From NCBI GenBank assembly GCA_905178155.1, contig CAJINV010000014.1:1167858-1231857 (forward strand): a stretch of DNA of 64,000 nt, read 5' to 3'. The position numbers and the translations under genes were made by a program. Under the pieces are notes generated by a model. The model made no database searches, was not told where the DNA came from, and worked only from the letters and a program-made list of their open reading frames with translations. Position 1 is the stretch's first letter. Each line of letters opens with the position of its first letter. Source of the stretch: Amoebophrya sp. A120. Its lineage: Eukaryota; Sar; Dinophyceae; Syndiniales; Amoebophryaceae. This document shows, piece after piece, positions 1 to 10,700 of the stretch.

Positions 1-2988
1 AACGACAGTTCCATATCCTTCTCCCCCTGCTACTGCGCTCCGGAGTGGGCCAACTTTCTGATTGAGGACGGCGACTTTTTGAAAGTGGGGCACCAACTGG
101 ACGTGTGGAGCGTGGGCGTGTCGCTCTGTGAGCTGATCACCCTCGACGCGGTGTTAAAACCGAAGTACGTCTCGATTTACAGAAACACGGGCTCCCACAG
201 AAAAGCCGGGTTTCTGTTTCTCGAGTGGCTCGCCAACGGAAAGGAGGGGCTGGCACTGGATCAATCGGTACTGTATTGAATCAAAACGCTGACCACCACC
301 AGATATATCTTTCTGTAGCTCCTAGTCAAGTTAAAAACAAAAACTTTTTTGTTTGTACAACACTGCAAAAAGCAAAAGTTTTTGAGCACAACGACTTGAT
401 TTTCGTGTGCTACAACTATACCTCTCGTCCGCCACAGATTTCGAAATTCGACCCCGAGTTTACGGATATGGTGCTGACCCGCATGCTGAATAAGAACCCC
501 ATGGCCCGCGTCTCCCTGTATCCCAGAGAAGAAAGCAGGCAGGTCATATTTGTATATGCAAGAATAAACACACCGAATCAGAAAAATCTGTCTTGGGCGG
601 CCCCGTAGCATGCTGTTTAGGATATGTCTTTGTTTGTTTGTTTTTGCATAACAAATATGACCTGCCTTTTTTTTTCTGTGGGATACCCTGGCCGACATGC
701 TGAATCATAACTACGTGAAGGACTGCATCGTGCCCGGCCTGGATACGACGATCGACAAGAAGCAGGAGCACCTGGGCGACAAGGAAAAGGTGAAAAAGCA
801 CCGGTTGGAGCGCTTGGAGGTGAAGGAGACCGACCAGCCACCGCTGATCAAGGGCGTCTTGTGGAAACTGAACTCGGACGGGGACAAGGAAAACGTGGAG
901 CACTGGCTGCGACGGGACGTGTGGCTCGACTGCAAGGGCAACCTGTGTATGCATTGCAAATATGTCTGGGTCTGGAAGGCTGTAACTTGTGATGCTACCT
1001 GTACCTTTGCACTCTACATAAGATCTGTATTGCATGAAAAGCAAATAAAGAGGTGCGCTTTTTGCTACGCGGGGAGAGAATTTCTCATGCGGTACGAGCA
1101 TCAAGGAGCCCTCGCAGAATCTCTGATGCTAGGGCATGCATTACAGACATCAGTGGTCATGCAAAATATGCATGACAATCCTGGCACTTTTCCAGACCCA
1201 GACATTTTTGCACTTTGTACTGTGCTACTACTCCCAGAAAAAGAACAAGCGGCTGGTGATCCTGGACGTGAAGCACCTGGCCACCGCGAAACTGAGCAAG
1301 ACCGGGGAGAAGTCGGTCGACAGTCTGAAATGCGCGTTGCCGCACGTCATCTGCGTCGACTTCGTTTTGGAAGAGTCCGAACTGTCCGACGAAACCAAAA
1401 ACATATTGAAAGGAAAAAATTCCCCTCCCCACATTGAAAAGGTATGTTTCCGAAAATCTGTGTTGCTGATTTGAGGCCACAAATCACATTTGTCTTGCAA
1501 GATGGCAACGCCACAGGTTCCGCCGCATTTTGCAGGCGGTTCGTCATGCTGTTGGGCCTACAGCGCAGACGCTTGTCATGCTAAGCGCCTAGGCCAAAGC
1601 CTCTCTACCCAGGCTTGATATGGGCGCGCAGTCCTCTCCAGCAAGACAAATTTGATTTGTGTACACAGATCCAGCATCAGAAATTCCGTTTTGATATGGG
1701 GCGGGGGGATTTTTCCTTTCGATAAAACGCGCACGAAACCCAGTACTACGCGGCCGAGAGTCACGAGGAGTTGAAAAAGTGGTGCAAGGCGTATAACCTG
1801 CTCAGGTGTTACAATCTCAAACGTTACAATAGAGTCTGGAACTTGTGAAGCAAGAAGTGCATTATCTGGCCAACTCTCATAGGATTGCGCATGACAAGTT
1901 CTGGAGTCCCAATCCGCACTACGATCTGGCGAAATTTGTATTGCAAAAAGTGGAATGCTGTCCGAGTCTGTCATGCTCATCATGCAATATAAGACCAAGA
2001 CTCTATTGAAAAGTTTGAGATTGTAACGTTTGAGCAGGTCATAAAGCGCTCGAGAACGTGATCCAGAACCCGGACAAGTTTGACGTCACCGACGGGCTGG
2101 CTGGAAATCAGAAGGTGCACGTGTCGGCTATGGCCCGCTCAGGTGTTACAATCTCATCAAGTCGGTTCTTACCATAGAGTCTGGAATAAATCTGTGATGC
2201 AAGAAGAAGTGCATGAAGATCTAGTTGTAGCCAGGTTTCACAGGATTGCGCATGACAAGTTCTGGAGTTCCAAATCGCGCCAGAATCTCCTTGAGAAATT
2301 TGTATTGCAGAGAGCGGAAGAACTCGTCTCTGCGAGTCTGTCGTGCTCATCATGCAGGACAAATTCCAAACTCTATCGTTGTAACGCTATAAGATTGTAA
2401 CACCTGAGCGAGTTATATCGGCCAGCATGGTAGAGGAGTTCCGGGAACTGCGGAAAATGCGGAACCGAAGAGAAAAGATCGATAACCACCCGCAGTACCA
2501 ACCAGTTTTTGAGAAGGAGTTGTGGAAACTGAATTCGGACGGTACCTGAATTTTTCAGGCTAAGGTTTGTGATGTCAACACTGATTGTCAGATTGCATTG
2601 GCTGTTGTTTTCTTATCCGGTTTCCACTCTGTGTTGATAATTCATTTTCACTTCGATCACAGGTGACGCGCTCCAGGAGACCGACTGGACCTTCCGAAAG
2701 ATGTGGCTCGCAAAGAACGGCGCGCTGTGCTATTTCAGCAAGAAGGAAAACAAGGAGCTGATGTACTACCGCCCGGAGGACATCCGGCAGGTAACCTACC
2801 GAAAGTTGAAGTACCCCCAGGAGTGCTGCCGACCGCACGCGTTTGAGCTGGCCCTGAAAACCAGCGGGGATAAGGAGCTGGAATTCGCCCCCGGAGTGTT
2901 CGCGGCAGAGGAGGAGAGCGTGATGGCGATCATCTTGGGGTGCATCGAAAAGTACCAGAAAATCAAAAACTCCGCAACCAGCAGCTGA
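1..2988 (+). CDS. protein kinase C-lobe with two C-terminal PH domains (5' end outside window)
   Basis: The window opens inside the kinase C-lobe. The activation-segment end (YCAPEWANF), subdomain IX (DVWSVGVSLCEL) and subdomain XI (DMVLTRMLNKNPMARVSL) are visible. Two pleckstrin-homology domains follow: GVLWKLNSDG with the C-terminal helix HEELKKWCKALENV, then a second beginning LWKLNSDGDALQETDW and ending at TSS. Exons: 1-267, 438-518, 691-947, 1225-1403, 1730-1791, 2049-2128, 2423-2541, 2663-2988. They total 1371 nt (456 aa), in frame. Introns 268-437 and 2542-2662 are GT-AG; the other five are introners. PH domains bind phosphoinositides or partner proteins, so a membrane-recruited signalling kinase is inferred. 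The N-lobe and the ATP-site residues are off-window, so activity cannot be judged. The kinase C-terminal extension carrying two near-identical PH starts suggests a domain duplication. The kinase call is firm; the subfamily is not assigned. Confidence 0.88.
519..690. mobile_element. introner, GGCAGGTCATATTTG inverted-repeat family
   Basis: The element runs 519-685 and is flanked by the 5-bp repeat CCCTG (514-518 and 686-690). Its ends are inverted repeats of about 35 bp sharing GGCAGGTCATATTTG, with tips TATCCCA and TGGGATA. Removing 519-690 restores the kinase reading frame (ARVSL joined to ADMLNH). The boundaries are not GT-AG. Confidence 0.85.
948..1224 (-). mobile_element. introner family 1 (CTGGGTCTGGAA), orientation B
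   Basis: Inverted ends containing TGTCTGGGTCTGGAA and TTCCAGACCCAGACA enclose a 277-bp intron. The 5-bp repeat CTGTG flanks it (943-947, 1220-1224). Removal joins the halves of the first PH domain (GNLC to YYSQKK) in frame. The internal sequence (TTTCTCATGCGG, then ATGCATGACAATCCTGGCA) matches the copy at 46325, and the copies at 9864 and 13447 in reverse complement. Confidence 0.88.
1404..1729 (+). mobile_element. introner family 2 (ATATCGAAA / CCCCTCCCC type)
   Basis: The 326-bp intron begins TATTGAAAGG and ends CCTTTCGATA plus a target repeat (AAACA at left, AAACG at right). The inner ends CCCCTCCCCACATTG and ATATGGGGCGGGG are inverted. A second copy lies at 61821-62153 with the shared stretches TATGTTTCCGA, TGTGTTGCTGATTT and CATGCTGTTGGGCCTA. 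A nearby 8-bp repeat ACGAAACC (1389-1396, 1733-1740) gives an alternative in-frame boundary, so the exact splice site is uncertain. Confidence 0.82.
1792..2048 (+). mobile_element. introner family 3 (GCTCAGGTGTTACAATCTCA)
   Basis: Ends begin TATAACCTGCTCAGGTG and finish GAGCAGGTCATA. Target repeats AGGCG/AAGCG differ at one base. Removal joins the PH-domain helix KKWCKA to LENVIQNP in frame. The internal stretch GCGCATGACAAGTTCTGGAG is shared with the next introner (2129-2422), which has the same orientation. Confidence 0.82.
2129..2422 (+). mobile_element. introner family 3, second copy
   Basis: The element 2129-2417 starts TATGGCCCGCTCAGG and ends CCTGAGCGAGTTATA. The 5-bp repeat TCGGC flanks it (2124-2128, 2418-2422). 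It is about 80 bp downstream of the previous family-3 copy and in the same orientation, with long shared internal sequence (GATTGCGCATGACAAGTTCT, AAATTTGTATTGCA). Two members in one gene suggest local reinsertion. Confidence 0.86.
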
Positions 2989-4143
2989 ACCACGATAGGC
3001 CGGCGTATTTGAATCATAAAGCGGTTCTTTGCTCATCTCAGCACGTGCTGATGGAGGATTTATTTTTCCGGTATCATGTTGAACAAGTCGTTCACTTCTG
3101 TTTTTGGTGCGAAAAAATTACGATATCACGACAGATTTATGTCTGTGCACGCGACAGAACAATTAGAGGAATAGAAGAAAAAAACTTACTGAAGTACTAG
3201 AAGACTCTTTCGTTTGGGAAATCATATTTATAGCCAAACTATCGAAATGCGAATTTTTACCAAAGACAACCTCTGGCTCGGACAGTACTACTTAGGAAGG
3301 TTTCTTAACGCATGTAGCACTTTTTTATCCGTTTCACACCCAGCCACGTCCGCAAAGGATAGACCAGAATTGTTCATTGTATGCTATTGCTGTAAAAATT
3401 TATTTTCTAACATCGGTGGAGACTCAGAAGGTTTTCAGAAATACCAGAACAGAGGTAGTACAATTTTACCCAGAAGAAAACATGCAAAATGTGAGTCTAC
3501 TACAAGTACAAACGACTATACATAGACGATGAGAATCAATCCTGAAGGTCCCACAACATATCGTGGTGCGTAGTAGGACCAACAACATGATGAGGTGCAA
3601 TTTGGGTCGCAAGTGATAGACATCGAAATGGAAATTGCATATGCGGATCGAAGACATATTATGTTTATCTTGTAACTGTGGCTAATTGCGAGGATTACAA
3701 CCACGGAAACCGCTGGGTCCGAAGCATCGGGAGGTGCAGCACGACCATTCCCACTGTTCCTTTTGAAACAGACGAGATGATGGGCGGTAGTTTTACGTAG
3801 TATTTTTCTTTATTTTTCTGCCGTCGCTTAAAGGAAACCGAAAATTAAAAGATAAAGAATTATTGAGCGAGTCATCTAGTACTTGCAGATTTGTTTTCCA
3901 TCTTGGTGCAGGCTGCATTGTTTCGGAACGAATCCTACATTGTGAAAAGCGAAAGCCCCCGCATCCCGCTGCCAAGTCAATTTTTTCTTTCTCCCGGATT
4001 GATTATGATTTCGTGATAAGTAGAGCTACGTACTATTCTATTGTGCCTTCATTTTTGCTGTTGTATGTTTGTAGTTGGTTTACAAGTTGTTGCGCTTTCT
4101 TTGCGCATCAATCTTCACGACTGATTCAATCCAAAAAAAGACA
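2989..4143. other. intergenic stretch, no gene recognised
   Basis: AT-leaning sequence between the stop of the kinase gene and the start of the CS-domain gene. It holds only short open frames without protein-like composition. It should contain the kinase 3' UTR and the next gene's 5' leader; no promoter or terminator motif could be supported. Confidence 0.6.
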
Positions 4144-6546
4144 ATGTGTCCGAACCTCACGCCCGCCAGTGCCAGCTCCTCCTCGACCGGAGGCTCGCCC
4201 TCGGCGTCTGCAGCAAAGCCACTGTCACCACCTGAACCAACCGAGATCTTCTGCCACTTACCACTTCCAAATGGGACTTTTTACACCCGAAAAGTCAACA
4301 TAATCGATTACGGTATGACGTTTGCGATGGTAAAAAGACACTTCCTGCAGGATGCGCAGATTGCCCACCCGGAGATTCTGGGTAGCAGTCAAAAATGGCA
4401 GTTTTTCACCGACCAAAATTTCTGCATTCCAGACGTGAACCCGATTGGGATGTTCTGCCCCTTACCACTTGTGGAAAACGGCAACAGTAATACAACACGA
4501 CGGGGTATCCAATGCAAATGATGTGCCTGGGTCTGGAAGACGCCCGACGCTTTTCAGGCGGTTTGCGCATGTGCGCGAAGGGCGGGATACATAGCACGGA
4601 AAGCATGGCAAGTTCTTTTCTGCGGGGGCTTCTCCATGCCTTGTCTGCATAAGAAAACTTCCGTCCCCGCCTGGAGACAAAAATTGCGCATCTTTTTTTA
4701 CTGACTGTGTATACAGCACAGAAGATTTTTCGTCCTTTCAGAATCCGCATTTGAAGTTTGCTTTCTTCCAGAGGGCAGTTCCTGGCTCGCCTGGGCAGTG
4801 CCCAAGAAGCTTGCTCCACATTGCGTTCTTCCAGACCCAGACATGTTTGCAATGCATACAGGGTAAAAAGATCGAGGAAGACGAGAAACGGTTTGCGATA
4901 TGAGAGTACACAACTAGTACCCCAGGTTCTCAATTCTCATGCAAAACAGTAACTCCACACTTTCCCTCGTGGTCCTGTCACTACTATGCATGATAGGTCC
5001 ATCTTGCAGCCCAAACAGCATCACAACCCTGGGAAAACTTTATCTTGCAAAACCAGGGGGAGTCGTGAGGTTGTGCACTCTCATACAAGAAGCACGAGTA
5101 CTACAAAATTGCGGAAACAGCACCTGACTTTCACGACGATTTTTTTCTGAAGCCAGCGACCGAGAACAGCGAAAACTCCTTGTCGAAGGGGAATGAACTG
5201 TCCTACTACTACGCCCACGGCACAAAGGCGGACAGTAGCAGCAGCCAAAATAGTACAACGGCGCGGGCGCCGCTTGAGCTATCGCAGACAGCGTCGAAGG
5301 GAACAATATGCTCTGCAAAAGTTGTATCATAGTCGTACTAATTGCATTCGTGCAGGACAAATCCTGTTTCATAGCCAAATCAGCGTTAGGAATTCCATTT
5401 TTCCTCCTGGAAAAGTTTGTGATGCGATTTATAGATACTTACTAGAACGATACTTTTTTTGCAATCCATAAACAAGTGCGACGCACAACAAAAGGCAAAG
5501 TCCGTTCGGAACCAACATCGAATTGTACGAGACAATCACAAAGTATAGATGGTTTGTCGTTATGTGTTGAGCTCCTTTGATTTGTCATGCGGAGCTGCGT
5601 TTTACCTTTACAATTACATGCAGATACAGACCTCGTTTTGATGTTTTTGGTCTTGATATGCAGAACGCGATCGCAAAAATGACCGCATTGCATCAAACAT
5701 GCAGGTACTCGTTCGAAGATCACAACAACACGACGGTGAAAGTGTTCGTTCCGCTCGACAACGTGGGCAAACTGGACGCGAGCAAGGTCGAATCGAGGTT
5801 TGGCGAAAGGTATCATAAGGACATAGATACTCATACTCTTGTTTGTTTTCGGCGCATAAGAGTTTAGTGAGGACGCATTAGTAGGCTGGAAAGAACGAAA
5901 ACGAGAAGCAAGAGCGTCTTTAGTGCCTTTTCTCCTTGTTATGTGGCGTTGTATCATTGTGACTTTAGAATCCGCCACCCCAGGTCCTTCGAGCTCCTTG
6001 TCCACGGTTACCAGGGAAAGAATTGGCGACTCGGGTGCGCAAAGACGCACGAATTCATCAACGTGGAGAAGTCACGACACGCGATCCGGAACAACAAAGT
6101 CACGCTCTATTTGCACAAAGCGTATCCACTGCACATATCGATCTGGGTCTGGAGGAAGGCAGATGTAATCGAATCCGTCATGATCCTGCATTAGCATTTT
6201 GATTTTTGTTTTTCTGACCTACAAGAGGGCTTTATGCAGCAAGAGCAACAAGCAGAGCATATCCATATGCATAACTAAAAACAAGTTACGCAGGGGCCTT
6301 TCCTTGCTTGCTAACGGGAATGAAAAGAACAAGTGCCGCTCCTCCCCGAGAAACAAGCGCACTTATGTTGCTTAGGAAGCCTCATTTTCTTGTTTCGGTG
6401 CTACAGAACCAGAAGCAGCATCACTATCACAAGTTTGCATCCTTCGAGGCCCAGATGCCATGCTTGCAATGCATAGAGTGAACGACGGCGCGATCTGGTT
6501 TGACTTGTTTAAGAAGAAAGCCATTGGGGATGATGAGAAGCCATGA
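4144..6546 (+). CDS. CS-domain protein resembling calcyclin-binding protein / SGT1-p23 family
   Basis: The C-terminal third carries a CS domain: RYSFEDHNNTTVKVFVPL, then GERSFELLVHGYQGKNW, then RNNKVTLYLHK, ending WFDLFKKKAIGDDEKP. The order and spacing match the CS domain of CacyBP/SIP, a beta-sandwich that docks Hsp90-type or ubiquitin-ligase partners. Exons: 4144-4505, 4864-4898, 5091-5306, 5476-5542, 5624-5809, 5984-6122, 6481-6546, total 1071 nt (356 aa), exactly in frame. Introns 5543-5623 and 5810-5983 are GT-AG; the other four are introners. The N-terminal 240 residues (Ser/Pro-rich start, then ICHLPLPNG-like text) match nothing I recognise, and the helical N-terminal CacyBP domain is not evident. 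The start is the first ATG after an upstream stop region; MCPNLTPASA has no targeting signal. Confidence 0.8.
4506..4863. mobile_element. introner, family 1-like ends
   Basis: Left end TATCCAATGCAAATG with CTGGGTCTGGAAGA, right end TTCCAGACCCAGACATG with GCAATGCATA. Target repeats CGGGG/CAGGG flank it. The interior (4550-4830) does not match the other family-1 copies, so the ends may mobilise unrelated filler. Removal joins TTRRG to KKIEEDEKRF in frame. Confidence 0.8.
4899..5090. mobile_element. introner family 4 (TATGAGAGTRCACAAC)
   Basis: Inverted ends TATGAGAGTACACAAC and GTTGTGCACTCTCATA enclose about 190 bp. Target repeat is weak (TGCGA/CAAGA). Removal keeps frame (RFA to KHEYYK). Only copy of this family seen here. 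Confidence 0.7.
5307..5475. mobile_element. introner family 5 (TGCAAAAGTATCG)
   Basis: Left end TATGCTCTGCAAAAGTTG with TATCATAGTCGTACT; right end complementary (AGTACT-like, GATACTTTTTTTGCAATCCATA). Perfect 5-bp repeat AACAA at 5302-5306 and 5471-5475. Removal joins SKGT to SATHNKRQSPFG in frame. Confidence 0.8.
6123..6480. mobile_element. introner, family 1-like ends, degenerate
   Basis: Ends TATCCACTGCACATATCG with CTGGGTCTGGAGGA and TCCTTCGAGGCCCAGATG with GCAATGCATA. The target repeat AAGCG/GAGTG has two mismatches, suggesting an older insertion. Removal joins the last CS-domain strand to WFDLFKKK in frame. Confidence 0.72.
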
Positions 6547-7790
6547 TGAGCAAAGCGAAACCATAATGACAGAAAAAGTACATATTCAATCACACGAGTA
6601 TAATACTTAATCGAAAATAAAAAAAAAAACTTTTTGGCAGAAAACCACCAGAAGAACTGGAAAGAAACATCGGCTGCGCACTTGGGCAGCAGAAATAATC
6701 ATCAACTTGTTCGTCGATAACTAAGAAGATTAAGTCGGTTTATTATTCTAGCTGCTCTTTCCCTTTGTCTTTCAGAACTGTCCCGACGGACGATGAAAAT
6801 CAAAATAACGAGAGGGCACCAGCCTTATGATCTCACTTTCTTGCGTCGGTCGAAAAAATTTGGTGGCGAAATAAAGAAAAAGTTCGATTTCAACATCAAC
6901 CATTGCAGTCACTTGGTCAATTCAAGCTCATCTGGCTCTGAAAGTAGTCGTCCAGACTACTCCAAGATTCACATAGGCAAGGTGAAAAACGCAGAAGAAA
7001 CTTTATTCCTGCAGAAGAAGCAGTAGCAGGGCATGACTTGAGAGGTGAAAAAGATTACGGCCAGAACTAGTAGATGTAGAACCACCCGAACAGGAGCCTT
7101 TGTTTTTGCACTGCCATCATTTTTCGATGAGATGAGCGCGATTTTTCCCAACCTTTTGTCGAACGAATTGGAGTCAACATGATCAGAAAAGATACGTCTT
7201 TGCGGAAGTGGCAGTGCCGCGTTTATGGCAGTGGGCGCAACCCACCAGGATGCAGAGGAGGCAAGAAAGCCGACCTGCCGCGTTCTCACGTATGACTCGC
7301 AATGGCTGTGGTAACGAGTGTATCTGAGTCACGTGGTGGACAGCTTTGTATTGTCGTTGTCGTTCTAGTCGTGTTTTTTTTCCTCGTGTCGATAAAATAT
7401 CAAAGTGCTCGTGCTCGTCTGGTCGTCGTCCTTGTCGTTCTTTTCGTTCACGTACAATATCAGATATTGCTTATTTCGTACAGCAGGGGTCCGTCGTGCG
7501 CTAATACACCGTGTTTCGTTCCTTTTCCCGTCGCGATTTCATAAACAAGGTAATTCCATCTTCGCCGCTGCGGCCACAAGTTCTTGCGAAGAATATCATC
7601 TTTTTCATCGCCCATTCGCTTCACTACAGCTGCCTTCAGCTCTCGAATATAGTTTTTTCTTGAAAGAAAAACCCGACAACACTCTCCAGAACGCATCACT
7701 AAGTATTAAAACTTTCTCGATTGCTGCAAGTGTTTCCTGAACTACTAGGAGCTCAAATTTCATTTTTATTGTTTTCTAGAACCGCTCACA
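6547..7790. other. intergenic stretch with one doubtful small ORF
   Basis: About 1.2 kb without a recognisable gene. A 77-codon ATG ORF at 6793-7026 (start MKIKITRGHQPYD, Lys-rich) has no supporting feature. The part from 7300 on is T-rich and is probably the leader of the next gene. Confidence 0.55.
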
Positions 7791-10700
7791 ATGGCCTCTC
7801 GAGGTCGTTCCACCGTTGCGTCATCTTCCAGCGGCGCCGCTTCATCTGCTTCTGGTCCTAACATGACCAGGCGCCCGACAATCGAGGAGACAAATCGCGA
7901 CTCCAGGACTTCAACCTCGTCCCCAGGTGCAGCAGATACGCCGGCTGGACAGACAGAAACTACAATTTCGGGTGCGGGTGGCTCTGCAACAGAACAGCAA
8001 ATGCGGAGCTCCAGTACAGTTTTTAACCAAGAAGTCCAAGAACCATCCTCGAGCATCCGGGCGACCCGGCGGTCCACCCGGTCCATCCGATTCATCGAAG
8101 ATCCGGTGCGAGACGAGATCGCGGACCAGGACAAGAAGGCGTTCTACGACGTGGAAAAAATGATCATGAACGACGTGCACCTGCACAACGACAAGGAGCA
8201 CTACATTGTCCCGCCGGTCAGGTGTTTCGAGCCGCAGGTCACCCGCGTGAAGGTGCTGTTCCCGCTGGACCTCGGCGCCGATGAGCTGACCACCCAGCAG
8301 GACATCCAGCGAACCGGGTTGGTGGTCGACAACCAGCACCCGAGGGGGAAAAAACAGGTGAAAATTTGTTGGGACACGGACAACAAGGATGAATTCGAGG
8401 AGATCGCGGAGGAACTCGACGAGAGTTACGCGCAGCACGTAATGGAGGACCAATTTGACCTCGGGGAGAAGTCGAAACGGCGGAAGAAACTGCTGCCGGC
8501 GAAGGCCGACAGCTGGGAAAAGGTGGAGAACTTGCAGATCATCCCGCGGGTGTCCTACCGCGCGCACCACTACGAGGGCCGGTTCGACGTGGATGCAAAC
8601 GTGAAGGACATGAAGGCGAAGTTCTACGACAAAGCGCACGGCCAAAAAGTCTCCGCCCACGCGGACGCGATTCAACTGGTGCCGGAACGGGTGTCGCAGT
8701 TCGACCAGCACGAGGTGGCGCAGGACGGGTTTTATCGGTACTACGATAAGAACGGGCAGTTTCGCGACGACGCGCTCTTCGCGTCCAGCACCTTCGGCCA
8801 GGCGGGGAAGTCCGCGGAGGGCCCGGGCGGACCACTGTCCTTGGACGGGGGGCTGACGGATTGGCTGCAGGGCCCGACCTTGATCAAAAACACGGTTTTT
8901 CAGGACCCCTATTCCACGCATTCCCGGTACTACGGGGCCACGTACGTGGGGAAACAAAAGCGCTTTAAAAAGTCGGTCACGGGAACCGCAGACGCCCTGA
9001 GACAGAGCAAGAGCGAACTTGCCGCGGCAGGCAGAGGGGTCGTGGACAACAGCGACGAAGAAACTTCAGATCTTCCTCAACAGCCGATTGACTACGAGGA
9101 CGACCCGCCGGTGCTGCCGAAATCCCACCCCTTCCACCCGAAGACGGTGGAGAAATTCAACAAGAAGTTCTTCAAGGACGTCCCGCTACCCGGCCCCATC
9201 ACCGCGGAACTCGAGGCAATTCCGGATCGCGACCCCAAGCGCAAGACGAAGTCGGTCATGGAATCGGCCGGGGGAGCGCTGGGTAGTGTAGGGGGAGATT
9301 TGCAGGTGGAGGATTACGTCAGTTCCGAAGAGGAGCGAGAGAAAGAACGACGGAAGCAATTGTTACAGGGGAAAAACCGGAGTAAAACCAGAACCACAGG
9401 TACAACTACACCAGGTGCCGCAATGCCGCCCACCGTGGACGACTTGATCAATCCCGGGCCTTTGCTGGAAAGGAAATCGGAGAAATTTCAGCGCGAGGAG
9501 CAATATCCTGTGCAAAAGTATCGTGCTCGTATTGCAATCATGCATTACAAATTTTTTTCTTATACGAAAATCCGCATTACAAATTTTATTTCGCATGCCG
9601 AGGAAATGCATTTAGACGAGTGCGATACTTTTGCAATGCATAAGCAAGAGAAGCGGACATCATCATCTTCGCAGCAACAACTGCACGAAACCCTGTCCGA
9701 TGTGCCGACGGATGAATTCGAGGAGGCGCTGTACCGCGGTGCGCCGAAGACCGTAGACGTACTAGACCCCAGGGACTGGCTGCGGTCGGACCAGGACAAG
9801 ACCAAGGTGGAGATGCGGGGGAACCCGGTGGTCTCGTATGTGGAGGAGCATTTTGAAATGCCGTATCAACTGCAAAAATGTCTGGGTCTGGAAGAATGCC
9901 AGACTTGCCATGCAGGTTTTCCATGACCCATGAGGTCTGGTATGTAGGACATAGCATGACAGATTCTGTGTTAGTTCGACTTCTATCATGCCTATCCTGA
10001 ATGAGAAACTGCCTCTCGATTAGGTCAAAAGTGGGCAGCTTTTGGTAATCATGCAACACAGATTTTCACATGATTCAGATTTAGCATGACAAGTTCCTTT
10101 GTTCCAGACCCAGGAGACACTTTTGCATTTGATATGCCGGACGGCAAGTTGATGAACAGTTTGCTGCCGGATGTGCCCGACGGCAGCGAGCGCTCCCCCG
10201 AGGAGGGCGCAAAGCTCGCATGGAAACTGCGAGAGCAGGCGATCAAAGGTGCCTACATGGAAAAGAAACTGCCGACAGAGAAACACGAGTACGTGTTGGT
10301 TTATGGGACCGCGGCCGGGGGAACTGAGGACAGTGAGGTGGTCGACGGCTACAAGTGGGGCAAAGAGTTCTACGCACCCTGGGTGCCGTACCCGGACGAG
10401 GTCGTAGCAAGTGACTCGGATGAGGAAAGACTAGGGACTGCTGGGGCTGCTGGTGCATCCACGTCGGCGGCGCAAAGTAGAACTTCGAAGAAGAAGCTCA
10501 AGAAGAAAACGCTGCCGCACTTTTCGCCCGAAGAGCTTATTGAGATGCAAGCGTGTCAGGAAATTTACGGTGTAAATTACGACCCTTCGAAAGTGCCGGA
10601 GGTTCTTTTGTCGGACAAAGCTAGAACAAGTGACCCTGCGAAGGACGTGCAACAAGAGCGAAGAAGTAGAGGAGAGGATGAACAAGCAAATAACGCTACT

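Noticed and set aside
1389-1740. Use of the 8-bp repeat ACGAAACC as the family-2 target duplication
   Set aside because: It also keeps frame, but the second family-2 copy and all other families show 5-bp repeats with TAT/ATA tips, which fit 1404-1729; not fully excluded.
6793-7026. 77-codon ORF as a gene
   Set aside because: Starts and stops in AT-rich spacer, no splice links or recognisable composition.
7911-8957. 348-codon antisense ORF opposite the 1736-aa gene
   Set aside because: Leu/Val/Arg/His-rich complement of the charged sense strand; no domain, and the sense frame is longer and continues across introns.
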